Below are positions 44,366 to 52,784 of a stretch of 64,000 bases of DNA, piece after piece. The stretch is from positions 186,001 to 250,000 of the forward strand of contig NZ_JNXC01000006.1 in the NCBI RefSeq assembly GCF_000716595.1. The letters are read 5' to 3'. Under the pieces are notes generated by a model, which ran no database searches, was not told the DNA's origin, and saw only the letters and a program-made list of their open reading frames with translations. The translations under genes were made by a program, and so were the position numbers. The stretch comes from Saccharothrix sp. NRRL B-16314. Lineage in GTDB: Bacteria; Actinomycetota; Actinomycetes; Mycobacteriales; Pseudonocardiaceae. Position 1 is the first letter of the stretch. Every line of letters starts with the position of its first letter.

Positions 44366-44944
44366 GTGAAGGAACCTGTTCGCCGATCCTCAGCCCGACG
44401 GGTGGCGATGGCCGGGGTGGCCCTGGCCGCCGCGTCCGCCGTGCTCGCCCCGCCCGCCGTCGCCCAGGCGGAGATCAGCCCGGCCGCCTGCGCGAACCCC
44501 GGTCAGGTGCTGGTCAACCCCGGCTTCGAGAGCGGTCCGACCGGCTGGGACGGTGCAGACTGGTCGATCCACACGTGGACCGGGGATGCCGCGCCCCGCA
44601 CGGGCAGCTGGTCGGCGTGGCTGGGTGGCACAGCCGCACCCACGGTCGAGTCGCTGCGCCAGACCGTCACCATCCCCGCGGGCTGCACCAATTCGACGCT
44701 GTCCGTGCACGTGAAGATCGACACGGCGGAGACCCTGCCGGTCGCGTACGACACCCTGACCGTGAAGGTCGGCAGCACCGTGGTCGGCCGCTTCTCCAAC
44801 GTGGACAAGGGTGACTACCGGCTGCGGTCGTTCAACGTCGGCGCCTTCGCCGGCCAGACCGTGACCGTCAGCTTCACCAGCCGCGAGGACTGGGACGTGC
44901 AGACCTCGTTCATCCTGGACGACGTCGCGCTGACGACCGGCTGA
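44366..44944 (+). CDS. Secreted protein with carbohydrate-binding-like jelly-roll domain
   Basis: 192 residues. A signal peptide, with basic RRSSARR then AMAGVALAAASAVLAPPAVA, probably ends at AQA. The mature part begins with a segment typical of secreted beta-sandwich modules (VLVNPGFESG..GW), with RTGSWSAWLGG and SFILDDVAL, usually found appended to extracellular hydrolases. Here it stands alone without a catalytic domain. GTG 44366 follows AGGGAG by 5 nt. Its end overlaps the convergent regulator gene by 35 nt. It may bind a surface glycan or protein; the target is unknown. Confidence 0.72.
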   Translation: MKEPVRRSSARRVAMAGVALAAASAVLAPPAVAQAEISPAACANPGQVLVNPGFESGPTGWDGADWSIHTWTGDAAPRTGSWSAWLGGTAAPTVESLRQTVTIPAGCTNSTLSVHVKIDTAETLPVAYDTLTVKVGSTVVGRFSNVDKGDYRLRSFNVGAFAGQTVTVSFTSREDWDVQTSFILDDVALTTG

Positions 44945-45779
44945 CCGGGTGTCCGCGTGCCCGGCGGAACTCTCCGTCGGGCACACGGCATTCCGACGTC
45001 GCGGGGGCGGGTGAGTAGACGACGAGCGCCTGGTCGGCTTCCGGCACCAGCAGGACGTCGCAGTCGAAGGCGAGGCGGCCGAGTTCCGGGTGCCGGACGG
45101 TGATGGCGGTGGTGCGCACCCGCCCCGAACGGCCGGCCCGCCACAGCCGGTCGAAGCGTTCGCTGCCGGCGCGCAGTTCGGCGACGAGCTGTTGGAGATC
45201 GGGGTCTGCGGGATAGCGGGCGTGCGCGGTTCGCAAACACCCGACGCAGTCGGCGGCGGTCGCGTCGTCGTCTTCCGGGGTGAGCGCCATCGAGGACGGA
45301 CCGGTACCGAGGAATCGCTGTCGGATGACGTTGCGCTGCGCGGGTGGCCATTCGGCGAAGTCGCCGAACAGCGCGGCGGCGAGTGGGTTCCAGGCCAGCA
45401 CATCGGATTTGGCCGACAACACCACGGCGGGCACGTCCCGCATCCGGCCCAGGAGGCGGGCGACGCTCGGACCGACCGCCATCGGCACGCGCCCGGCTCG
45501 CGGCGGTTCGGAACCGGCGAGCCGGAACACCAGGTCCCGGTCGTCGTCACCGAGCCGCAGGGCTCGCGTCAGCGCACCCAGGACCTGGCCGGACGGCTTG
45601 GGCCCACGTCCCTGTTCGAGCCGGACCACGTAGTCGACGCTGAGGCCCGCCAGGTGGGCGACCTCCTCGCGGCGCAGTCCCGGCACCTGTCGGTGCGAGC
45701 CGGGCCGGAGACCGACGTCGACCGGTTTCACCCGCGCGCGTGCGGTGCGCAACACCGCGGCCAGCTCGGCTCTGTCCAC
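44910..45779 (-). CDS. XRE-family regulator with MmyB-like ligand domain
   Basis: 289 residues. The helix-turn-helix LRREEVAHLAGLSVDYVVRLEQGRG near 35-60 is followed by the MmyB-like domain, with VLAWNPLAAALFGDF near 125 and VRHPELGRLAFDCDVLLVPEADQALVVY near 240. Such regulators often sit beside and control a reductase gene; the divergent SDR gene at 45881 fits. GTG 45779 is the family-consistent start though its ribosome site is weak. The C-terminal 25 residues are basic and overlap the convergent secreted-protein gene. Confidence 0.85.
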   Translation of the reverse strand: MDRAELAAVLRTARARVKPVDVGLRPGSHRQVPGLRREEVAHLAGLSVDYVVRLEQGRGPKPSGQVLGALTRALRLGDDDRDLVFRLAGSEPPRAGRVPMAVGPSVARLLGRMRDVPAVVLSAKSDVLAWNPLAAALFGDFAEWPPAQRNVIRQRFLGTGPSSMALTPEDDDATAADCVGCLRTAHARYPADPDLQQLVAELRAGSERFDRLWRAGRSGRVRTTAITVRHPELGRLAFDCDVLLVPEADQALVVYSPAPATSECRVPDGEFRRARGHPVSRSSARRRPG

Positions 45780-45880
45780 TTGTCCATCGTGCCCCGAGGC
45801 GTGATCGTCGGGGTAGGACCGCGAGTCCCAGGCGTTGGCGGTCCTGGTGGACGCCCGTTCCGGCCCGCGATGCTGACGGC

Positions 45881-46594
45881 ATGACGACGACGGCGCTGGT
45901 GACCGGTGCGAACAGGGGTTTGGGGCGCGAAACGGTGCGGCGGCTCGCTTCGCTGGGCTGGCGGGTGTTCCTCGCGGCACGGGACACGACGCGCGGCACG
46001 GCGGCGGCGGCCGAGCTGGCCGCGGCCGGTCTGGACGTGGAGTTCGTGCCGCTCGACGTGACCTCCGAGTCGTCCGCGGCGACGGCCGCCGGGCTGGTGG
46101 AGGTCCGGGCGGGGCGACTGGACGTGCTGGTGAACAATGCCGGTGTCGGTGGGCCGGACCTCCCGCCGGCCGACACGGACGGCCGCGCCCTGCGGGAGGT
46201 GTTCGAGGTGAACGTGTTCGGGCCGGTCCGGGTGACCCGGGCGTTCCTGCCGCTGCTCCGGGCCGCCGAGCACCCCAGGGTCGTGATGGTGTCCAGCGGG
46301 ACTGGGTCGGTCGCCACCGTCACCGACCCGAAACTGAGCGGCCTGGTGCCTCCCGTGCTCGGCTACCCGGCGTCCAAGGCGGCGTTGAACATGATCACCA
46401 CCCAGTACGCCCTCGCCCTGCCCGACATCAGGGTCAACGCGGTGGACCCCGGCTACACCGCGACCGACATGACCGGCCACGCGGGCTTCCAGACGGTGGT
46501 CGAAGGCACCGATGCGATCGTCCGGCTGGCGACCACCGCCCCGGACGGCCCCACCGGCGGGTTCTTCGACCGGACCGGACCGGTCCCGTGGTGA
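45881..46594 (+). CDS. Short-chain dehydrogenase/reductase
   Basis: 237 residues of the classical SDR family. The cofactor loop is TGANRGLGRETV near 8, NNAGVGG near 85, with Ser in VSSGTGSV and Tyr/Lys in YPASKAAL. It is likely a carbonyl reductase of unknown substrate. It is divergent from the XRE/MmyB regulator, an arrangement common in actinomycetes where the regulator represses the reductase. Confidence 0.87.
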   Translation: MTTTALVTGANRGLGRETVRRLASLGWRVFLAARDTTRGTAAAAELAAAGLDVEFVPLDVTSESSAATAAGLVEVRAGRLDVLVNNAGVGGPDLPPADTDGRALREVFEVNVFGPVRVTRAFLPLLRAAEHPRVVMVSSGTGSVATVTDPKLSGLVPPVLGYPASKAALNMITTQYALALPDIRVNAVDPGYTATDMTGHAGFQTVVEGTDAIVRLATTAPDGPTGGFFDRTGPVPW

Positions 46595-46620
46595 CCGCAG
46601 GCATCGACGATGGAGACCTT

Positions 46621-47007
46621 GTGGACGTTCCGAGCACCGTCCTGTCGGTCGGACTGCACCCCGGTGCAGTCGACTACAGCCGCTACCCCGGCCTGGACCG
46701 ACCCACCCTGACCGCGCGGATCGAGGCGGGCGAGGCCGCGTTGCGCGCGGCCGGGTTCGACTTCGTCTCGTGCCAGGTGTCGGCGGTGCCGGACGAAGCG
46801 GAGGCGACGTTGCGGGCGTGCGCCGCCTCCGGACCGTTCCGGGTGGCGATGATCGGTGCGGGCGTCCGCATGGCGCCCGACCACACCCTGCTGTTCGAAC
46901 GCCTGGTCAACGTGCTGGTCGAAGTCCAGCCGAGCATCAGGTTCTGCTTCAACACCTCCCCCGAGACCACCATCGACGCCCTCCGCCGCTGGGTCCGACC
47001 GTCCTGA
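46621..47007 (+). CDS. Conserved hypothetical protein
   Basis: 128 residues if GTG 46621 is used (GGAG 5 nt upstream); GTG 46588 or 46591, overlapping the SDR stop, are alternatives. Visible features are a beta strand VLSVGLHPGAVDYS near the start, and VAMIGAGVRMAPDHTLLFERLVN followed by IRFCFNTSPETTIDALRRW, suggesting a small alpha/beta fold. I recall similar small actinobacterial proteins but cannot assign a function. It is probably co-transcribed with the SDR gene. Confidence 0.7.
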   Translation: MDVPSTVLSVGLHPGAVDYSRYPGLDRPTLTARIEAGEAALRAAGFDFVSCQVSAVPDEAEATLRACAASGPFRVAMIGAGVRMAPDHTLLFERLVNVLVEVQPSIRFCFNTSPETTIDALRRWVRPS

Positions 47008-47057
47008 TCGGATGACGGTCCCGGTCGGGTGCCGCGCCGGCCGGTGACCGCCGGGAA

Positions 47058-49082
47058 TTGTCGGTGGTCGCCGGTAACTTGTACGCCGTGGATGCCGGGG
47101 AACGGATTCGGGAACTCGCGGACCAGGTCGTGGTGCTGCGTGACGCTTACTACCGGGGTTCGCCGTTGGTGGCGGACGCCGAGTACGACGCGATCGAGGA
47201 CGAGTTGCGGGGGCTGATCGACGCCAACCCCGGGTTGGCGCCCGACCCCAACCCGCTGGAGCAGGTGGGCGCGCCGGGGGTGCTGCACGCGCCCGTCCGG
47301 CACTCGCGGCCGATGCTGTCGCTGGAGAAGGCGACCCGACCCGAGCAGGTCGCCGCGTTCTTCGACCGCTTCCCCGGCCAGCCGGTGGCGGTCATGCCGA
47401 AGCTGGACGGGCTGTCGCTGGCCCTGGTCTACGAGGACGGGAGGCTGGCGCGTGCCGTCACCCGCGGCGACGGCACCACCGGTGACGACGTGACCGTGCT
47501 GGTGAAGGCGCTGGTCGACGGGGTGCCGGTGCGGGTCGCCGCGCCGGGGCGGGTCGAGGTGCGCGGCGAGGCGGTGATGCTGCGCTCCACGTTCACCGCT
47601 TACAACGTCGCGCACCCGGACAAGCCCCTGATCAACCCGCGCGGGGCCGCCGCCGGCACGTTGCGGGCGAAGGACCCGGCCACGGTCGCCGAACGCCGCC
47701 TGACGTTCTTCGCCTTCGACCTCGACACGTCCACCGACCCGGACGCCTGGAACGACCTGGAGAACGGCCTGCGGGCGCTCGGGTTCACCGGCGCCGACAT
47801 GCGGCACTGCGTCGACGCCGCCGAGGCGCAGGCGGTGATCGGGGAGATCGAGGCGCAGCGCAACGACCTCGACTACGACCTGGACGGGGCCGTGCTGCGG
47901 CTGGCCGACCGGAGCGCCTACGCCGCCGCCGGCACCCGCTCGAACTCGCCCCGCGGCGCGTTGGCGTTCAAGTTCGCCGCCGAGGAGAAGACGACCGTGC
48001 TGGCCGATGTGGTCTGGGACGTCGGCAAGACCGGCAAGATCGCCCCGGTCGCCTGGCTGGAGCCGGTGTTCGTCGGCGGCACGACGGTGACCAGGGCGAC
48101 GCTGGCCAACCAGGAGGTCATCCGGGCGCGCGGCATCATGATCGGGGACACGGTGCTGGTCCGCCGCGCGGGTGACGTGATCCCGTTCGTCGCCGGGGTG
48201 TTGGACGAGTCGAAGCGCACGGGCGCGGAGCGGGAGATCGTGCCGCCCGACGCGTGCCCTTCGTGCGGGCACGGGCTGACCGAGCAGGGCAACAGCCGTG
48301 AGCTGTTCTGCACCAACGTCGCCTGCCCCGCGCAGACCGTGCGCAGGTTGATCCACTGGGCGTCGCGGGCGGCGGCGGACATCGAGGCCGTCGGTCCGGT
48401 GTGGATCGAACGGCTCGCCGAGGCAGGCATCCTCGAACACCCGTCGGACCTGTACAGCCTGACCAAGGAGCAGCTGCTGGAGTTCGACCGCATCGGCGAG
48501 ACCTCCGCGACCCGCATGATCGAGTCGATCGCCGCGAGCCGGGCCGTCGGCCTGCGCCGGGCGCTGATCGGGCTCGCCATCCCGATGGCCTCCGAGGGCA
48601 CCGCCACCCGCCTGTGCCGCGCGGGGTTCGGCTCGCTGGAGGAGGTCGCCGACGCGGGCGAGGAACGGCTCGTGGCGGTCGACGACATCGGGCCGAAGGT
48701 CGCGGCCTCCCTGATCGAACACCTCACCCGGCTGCGGCCCGAGCTGGAGCGCCTGCGCGAACGCGGCGTCTCGCTGGACGTGCGGGAAGAGGACCTGCCG
48801 CCGGTCGTCGCGTCCGACGCGCCGCTGGCCGGCAAGACGGTGGTGATCACCGGCGCGATCAGCGACCCGCGTTCCGGCGAGAAGGTGCCCCGCCCCACCT
48901 TCCAGCGGCTGTGCGAGAAGGCGGGCGCGACCACCGCGTCCTCGGTGTCGGCGAGCACCGACATGCTCATCACCGGCGCGGACGTCGGCGCGAGCAAGAT
49001 CACCAAGGCCGAGAAGCTGGAAGTCGAGGTGGTCGACCAAGGCGTGATCTGGCAACAGCTCATCGCGGCGGGCGTCGCCTGA
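47058..49082 (+). CDS. ligA: NAD-dependent DNA ligase
   Basis: About 674 residues. The adenylation domain has PKLDGLSLALVYEDG (nucleophile Lys) near 115 and FKFAAEEKTTVL near 305. The OB fold, the four-Cys zinc finger CPSCGH...CTNVACP near 398-425, HhH repeats and a C-terminal BRCT domain (GKTVVITGAISDPRSG) follow. It seals nicks using NAD. The TTG 47058 start is uncertain; GTG 47064 or 47088 are in frame. It may be the main ligase or a second copy: it sits among unrelated accessory genes and is on the short side for actinobacterial LigA. Confidence 0.93.
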   Translation: MSVVAGNLYAVDAGERIRELADQVVVLRDAYYRGSPLVADAEYDAIEDELRGLIDANPGLAPDPNPLEQVGAPGVLHAPVRHSRPMLSLEKATRPEQVAAFFDRFPGQPVAVMPKLDGLSLALVYEDGRLARAVTRGDGTTGDDVTVLVKALVDGVPVRVAAPGRVEVRGEAVMLRSTFTAYNVAHPDKPLINPRGAAAGTLRAKDPATVAERRLTFFAFDLDTSTDPDAWNDLENGLRALGFTGADMRHCVDAAEAQAVIGEIEAQRNDLDYDLDGAVLRLADRSAYAAAGTRSNSPRGALAFKFAAEEKTTVLADVVWDVGKTGKIAPVAWLEPVFVGGTTVTRATLANQEVIRARGIMIGDTVLVRRAGDVIPFVAGVLDESKRTGAEREIVPPDACPSCGHGLTEQGNSRELFCTNVACPAQTVRRLIHWASRAAADIEAVGPVWIERLAEAGILEHPSDLYSLTKEQLLEFDRIGETSATRMIESIAASRAVGLRRALIGLAIPMASEGTATRLCRAGFGSLEEVADAGEERLVAVDDIGPKVAASLIEHLTRLRPELERLRERGVSLDVREEDLPPVVASDAPLAGKTVVITGAISDPRSGEKVPRPTFQRLCEKAGATTASSVSASTDMLITGADVGASKITKAEKLEVEVVDQGVIWQQLIAAGVA

Positions 49083-49163
49083 GCCCTTGGCGGCACGTGC
49101 GTCGGGAGCGCCGCGTACCGGAATCGGGTGGTGATGTGGTCGCGGCGCGGGCAGGATCAGGGG

Positions 49164-49697
49164 GTGCAGTCACCTATTCGGCCGGACCTCGCGATCCGCG
49201 AGGCACGTGATGAGGACTGGCCGCGGATGTGGCCGATCGTGCACGACATCGTCACCGAGCAGCAGACGTTCGCCTATGACCCGTACATGAGCGAGCACGA
49301 CGCCAAGCGCATGTGGTTGGTGGCCGCGCCGGCCAGGGTGGTCGTCGCCGCCGAGGCCGACCGGGTACTGGGTACCGCGAACATGTACGCCAACCGGCCG
49401 GGTCCCGGAAGCCATGTCGCGTCCGGCAGCCTGATGGTCGCCAAGGACGCGCGAGGCAAGGGCGTGGGGCGGGCCCTCGCCACCGACATGATCACCTGGG
49501 CGCGTGGCAACGGGTTCGCGGCGATCCAGTTCAACGCTGTGGTCGACACGAACACGGCCGCGATCAGCCTCTACGAAAGCCTCGGGTTCAGCACCCTGGG
49601 AACAGCGCCCGGGGCTTTCCGCCATCCGGTCCTGGGAGACGTCGGTCTCCGCATCATGTGGTTGGACCTGCGGCCACCGGCACAGGTCACCGGCTGA
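49164..49697 (+). CDS. GNAT N-acetyltransferase
   Basis: 177 residues. The fold is clear from IREARDEDWPRMWPIVHDIV at the N-terminus, the acetyl-CoA loop DARGKGVGRALATDMI near 105 and the late NTAAISLYESLGF near 140. It resembles the group that acetylates amino or antibiotic substrates (phosphinothricin-type), but the acceptor is not predictable. GTG 49164 is used; upstream GTG 49128 and ATG 49134 are in-frame alternatives. It follows ligA on the same strand. Confidence 0.82.
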   Translation: MQSPIRPDLAIREARDEDWPRMWPIVHDIVTEQQTFAYDPYMSEHDAKRMWLVAAPARVVVAAEADRVLGTANMYANRPGPGSHVASGSLMVAKDARGKGVGRALATDMITWARGNGFAAIQFNAVVDTNTAAISLYESLGFSTLGTAPGAFRHPVLGDVGLRIMWLDLRPPAQVTG

Positions 49698-49975
49698 CCC
49701 GGCACCACGTCTATCGGCGGCACGTCAGGGGACGTGCAGCGGATCGCGCCTGACCCGCCGTAGCCACGCTCCCCCGACGCCTCCGCCGACCCGGCGGACG
49801 TGGCGGTGCGATCAAGACAAGAGGTTGCTGTCCCGTGCGACAACCCTCGCTCCGCCACACCCACGTTCCCCGCGCGCTCGACATGACCTGCCAGGGCACC
49901 GCACGGCGGAGGTCGACCGGGTGGAACGCAAGCCGGCCGTCGACCGGGAATGACCTGGTCGCACCACGGCGGAAG
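49698..49975. other. Convergent intergenic region
   Basis: 278 nt between the convergent acetyltransferase and small-protein genes. A weak inverted repeat, GAGGTTG with CAACCCTC, near 49820-49850 is the only structure noticed. No gene is supported. Confidence 0.4.
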
Positions 49976-50218
49976 TCAGCCGCGGTGGGGTTTCGTGTAG
50001 GCCACGAGCGCGCCCTCGTACAGGATCGCCATGCCACCGCACGTGCAGCGGCAGTACTCGACGCCGCCCTCGGACGTCGGGTGCCTGGACAGCAGCTTCC
50101 ACGAGTGCCGTTGCGGGGCGGACATGCAGCCCCAGTCCGTCAGGGGGCACAGGTCCCTCAGCGGTTTCCCCGGCGACTTGGTCAACGTCTCGTTCAGCGG
50201 TTCGCGCGACAAAGCCAT
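49976..50218 (-). CDS. Small cysteine-containing conserved protein
   Basis: 80 residues. A C-x-C-x(1)-G motif (YCRCTCGG) follows RHSWKLLSRHPTSEGGVEY, and an upstream WGC adds a possible fourth Cys, so metal binding is conceivable. The ATG overlaps the stop of the MFS gene (TGATG) with GGGAGG close before it, indicating coupling. GTG 50221 is an alternative start. I recognise no family function. It may be an accessory of the exporter or merely co-transcribed. Confidence 0.65.
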   Translation of the reverse strand: MALSREPLNETLTKSPGKPLRDLCPLTDWGCMSAPQRHSWKLLSRHPTSEGGVEYCRCTCGGMAILYEGALVAYTKPHRG

Positions 50219-51450
50219 CACCTCCCGGTCTGCTCGGTGGTCGTCAGCGACGGTTCAGCAGGTGAAACGGGTGAAACGGGTGAATCCGGCGGCGGGGGTC
50301 GGTCGGCTTGCCCGAAGACCGCCGGCTCGGGCAGCGACAGGAACAGCAGCCAGGCCAGGGCGGGCATCGCGATGAGCGGGATCAGGGCGGTCTGCAGCGA
50401 GGTGGCGTCGGCGATCGAGCCGAGCACGGGCGTCGCCAGGCCGCCGATGCTGATGGTCAGGCCGAGCGTGATGCCGCTGGCCGTGCCGACCCGGGTGGGC
50501 AGGTAGTCCTGGCCGAGCGTGACCTGGAGCGAGAACGGGATGTAGAGGCCCGCCGAGGTCATGGCCACGAACAGGTACAGCACCGGGCCGGGGATGAACA
50601 CCACACCGGCGGTGGACGCCACCGTGGCCAGGTACGACCAGCGCACCACCGTGACCCGGTCCCACCGGTCGGCCAGCTTGCCGCCGAGCACGGTGCCCAC
50701 CGCGCCGCCGAGGTAGAGCACGAACAGCGCCAGCGTGCCCGTCGCCGTGCCGCCACCGAGCCGCTGCTCGACGTGCAGCGAGACGAACGTGCCCAGCCCG
50801 ATGAACAGGATCGACCGGCAGATCACCGCCAGCGACAGCTTCACGAACGACGCCTTGTCGTCGACGCCCTTCTTGGCCGACGCGCCGGAGCCACCGGGCG
50901 TGGACCTGTTCAGCGCGCGCAGCACCGGCAGGCATAACACACTGCCCACCAAGGCCGGTAAGACCAGCAGCGGGGTGAACGACAAGCCGCCGTTGGCCAC
51001 CACCAGCGCGACCATGATCGGCGCCACGGCGAAGCCGAGGTTGCCCCCGAGCGAGAACCACCCCATCCCCGAGTTGCTGCCCCGGCTGGCTATCCGGGCG
51101 AGGCGGGCGGATTCGGGGTGGTAGGCGGCGACGCCGATCCCGGCTATCGCCACGAACACCAGCGTCAGCGCGTAGTCGCCGCTGATGCCGCTCAGCCCGA
51201 TGCCCAGCCCGCCCAGGATCGTGCTCACCGGCAGCAGCCAGGGCATCGACCACCGGTCGGTCAGCACCCCGAACAGGGGCTGGGCGACCGACGACAGCAG
51301 CGACGCGGCGAGCACGATGCCGGACGCCGCGGCATAGGTGTACTCCCGCTCGGCGATGAAGAAGGGGACGAGTGCGGCCACCGCGCCCTGGTAGACGTCC
51401 ACGCAGGCATGCCCGACGGACAGCAGGATGATCGACTTGTTCCTCGGCAC
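50218..51450 (-). CDS. MFS exporter, fosmidomycin-resistance (Fsr) type
   Basis: 410 residues and about 12 membrane helices. The N-terminus IILLSVGHACVDVYQGAVAALVPFFI is characteristic of Fsr-like transporters, and FGVLTDRW and GGKLADRWDRV are the two MFS loop motifs. It probably exports a small hydrophilic drug or metabolite. The C-terminal cytoplasmic tail is Pro-rich with a PVSP repeat encoded by a 9-nt tandem repeat. The gene is divergent from an AraC regulator with only about 50 nt between, implying control by that regulator. Confidence 0.87.
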   Translation of the reverse strand: MPRNKSIILLSVGHACVDVYQGAVAALVPFFIAEREYTYAAASGIVLAASLLSSVAQPLFGVLTDRWSMPWLLPVSTILGGLGIGLSGISGDYALTLVFVAIAGIGVAAYHPESARLARIASRGSNSGMGWFSLGGNLGFAVAPIMVALVVANGGLSFTPLLVLPALVGSVLCLPVLRALNRSTPGGSGASAKKGVDDKASFVKLSLAVICRSILFIGLGTFVSLHVEQRLGGGTATGTLALFVLYLGGAVGTVLGGKLADRWDRVTVVRWSYLATVASTAGVVFIPGPVLYLFVAMTSAGLYIPFSLQVTLGQDYLPTRVGTASGITLGLTISIGGLATPVLGSIADATSLQTALIPLIAMPALAWLLFLSLPEPAVFGQADRPPPPDSPVSPVSPAEPSLTTTEQTGR

Positions 51451-51503
51451 AAGGCAATGTTCGCGACCCGCGCCGTGTCACGCTTTCGATAAACTGCCAA
51501 GTG

Positions 51504-52244
51504 ATGACGAAAAGCCGCCACGTCCAGGTGGCCCCGACCCGCGCCCAGTCGCTGGCGCCCGGGGCCGGCATCGACGCGCACCGCCACGACGACCACCAGA
51601 TCGTCTACGCGGGACGCGGGGTGCTGGCCGTCACCACGGACGCGGGCTCGTGGGTCGCGCCGGCCACCCGTGCCATCTGGGTGCCGGCGGGCACCGTGCA
51701 CGCCCACCAGGCGCACGGCCGGCTCGAACTGCACCTGGTCGGCCTGCCCGCGACCGAGAACCCGCTCGGTCTGGACCGGCCGACGGTGCTGACCGTCGGC
51801 CCGCTGCTGCGCGAACTGATCCTCGCCTACACCCAGCCCCCGCACGACGACAGCCCCGAGCGCGAGCGGCTGCGGGGCGTCCTGCTCGACCAGCTCCGGG
51901 CGTCACCGCAGCAGCCGCTGCACCTGCCGGCGCCGCGTGACCCCCGGTTGCGGGCGCTGTGCGCGATCCTGACCGCCGACCCCGCCGACGACCGCACGCT
52001 GGCCGCGTTGGGCAAGGAGGTCGGCGCCAGCGACCGCACCCTGGCGCGGCTGTTCAAGTCCGACCTCGGCATGAGCTTCCCGCAGTGGCGCACCCAGCTG
52101 CGGCTGCACCACTCCCTCGTCCTGCTGGCGGACGACCTGCCGGTGACGACGGTGGCGCACCTGTGCGGCTGGTCGTCGGCGAGCGCGTTCATCGAGGTCT
52201 TCCGCCGCGCCTTCGGGCTCACCCCCGGAGCGCACCGGGGGTGA
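51504..52244 (+). CDS. AraC-family regulator
   Basis: 246 residues. The N-terminal cupin sensor (DAHRHDDHQIVYAGRGVLAVTT) is followed by the double helix-turn-helix AraC domain with ALGKEVGASDRTLARLFKSDLG and VAHLCGWSSASAFIEVFRRAFG. It belongs to the same subgroup as the protein at 60812-61609, as both share MSFPQWRT in the first HTH linker. It probably controls the divergent exporter gene. GTG 51501 is the adjacent alternative start. Confidence 0.9.
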   Translation: MTKSRHVQVAPTRAQSLAPGAGIDAHRHDDHQIVYAGRGVLAVTTDAGSWVAPATRAIWVPAGTVHAHQAHGRLELHLVGLPATENPLGLDRPTVLTVGPLLRELILAYTQPPHDDSPERERLRGVLLDQLRASPQQPLHLPAPRDPRLRALCAILTADPADDRTLAALGKEVGASDRTLARLFKSDLGMSFPQWRTQLRLHHSLVLLADDLPVTTVAHLCGWSSASAFIEVFRRAFGLTPGAHRG

Positions 52245-52248
52245 GCCC
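52215..52248. terminator. Terminator hairpin overlapping the AraC stop
   Basis: A perfect 14-bp stem (52215-52228 with 52235-52248) and 6-nt loop spans the end of the AraC gene and the gap to the convergent FMN reductase gene. It can serve both directions. Confidence 0.78.
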
Positions 52249-52253
52249 GGGCG

Positions 52254-52784
52254 TCACGACGGGATCAGCGCCTTGCGGAACTTCTCGATCACGTCGTCCA
52301 GCGCCTCCGCGCTCTCCGGCAGGATCCGCAGCGCACCGCCGACGCGCTCCATGTGCTTGTCCAGCAGGAAGAAACCCTGCACGACGTGCCGAGCGCCGAG
52401 CGAGTGCACCACCGGGCGCAACGCGTAGTCGAGGACGAGGACGTGCGCGGCGCTGCCGCCGGTCGCCAGCGGCAGCACCGCCTTGCCGGTGAACCCGTAC
52501 TGCGGCAGCAGGTCCAGGAACACCTTGAGCAGCCCGGAGTAGCTGGCCTTGTAGGTCGGTGTGGCCAGCACGACCCCGTCGGCGCGGGACACGCGTTCCA
52601 GCGCCTCGCCGATCGCCGGGTCCGACGTGTCCGCGCTGAGCATCGCCTGCGCCGGCAGGGTCCGCACCTTCAGGTGTCCGGCCTGCCACTCGTGCTCGGC
52701 CAACCGCCGCGCGACGTGGTCACCGACCAGCTCGGTCTTCGACGTCGGGGACGGGCTGCCGGAGATCACCAGGATTTCGGACAC
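52254..52784 (-). CDS. NADPH-dependent FMN reductase (SsuE-like)
   Basis: 176 residues with a flavodoxin-like fold: VISGSPSPTSKTE binds FMN phosphate and ATPTYKASYSGLLKVFLDLL is the SsuE/MsuE helix. It provides reduced flavin to an oxygenase or acts as a quinone reductase. GTG 52784 has GGGAG 6 nt upstream. The start lies inside the 3' end of the preceding oxidoreductase gene (65-nt overlap), so it is probably part of the nitrate operon transcript, though its link to nitrate use is unclear. Confidence 0.84.
   Translation of the reverse strand: MSEILVISGSPSPTSKTELVGDHVARRLAEHEWQAGHLKVRTLPAQAMLSADTSDPAIGEALERVSRADGVVLATPTYKASYSGLLKVFLDLLPQYGFTGKAVLPLATGGSAAHVLVLDYALRPVVHSLGARHVVQGFFLLDKHMERVGGALRILPESAEALDDVIEKFRKALIPS

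Noticed and set aside
46683..49055. 790-codon minus-strand frame opposite ligA
   Set aside because: Antisense to the ligase with its KLDG, zinc finger and BRCT motifs; the frame has no recognisable family.
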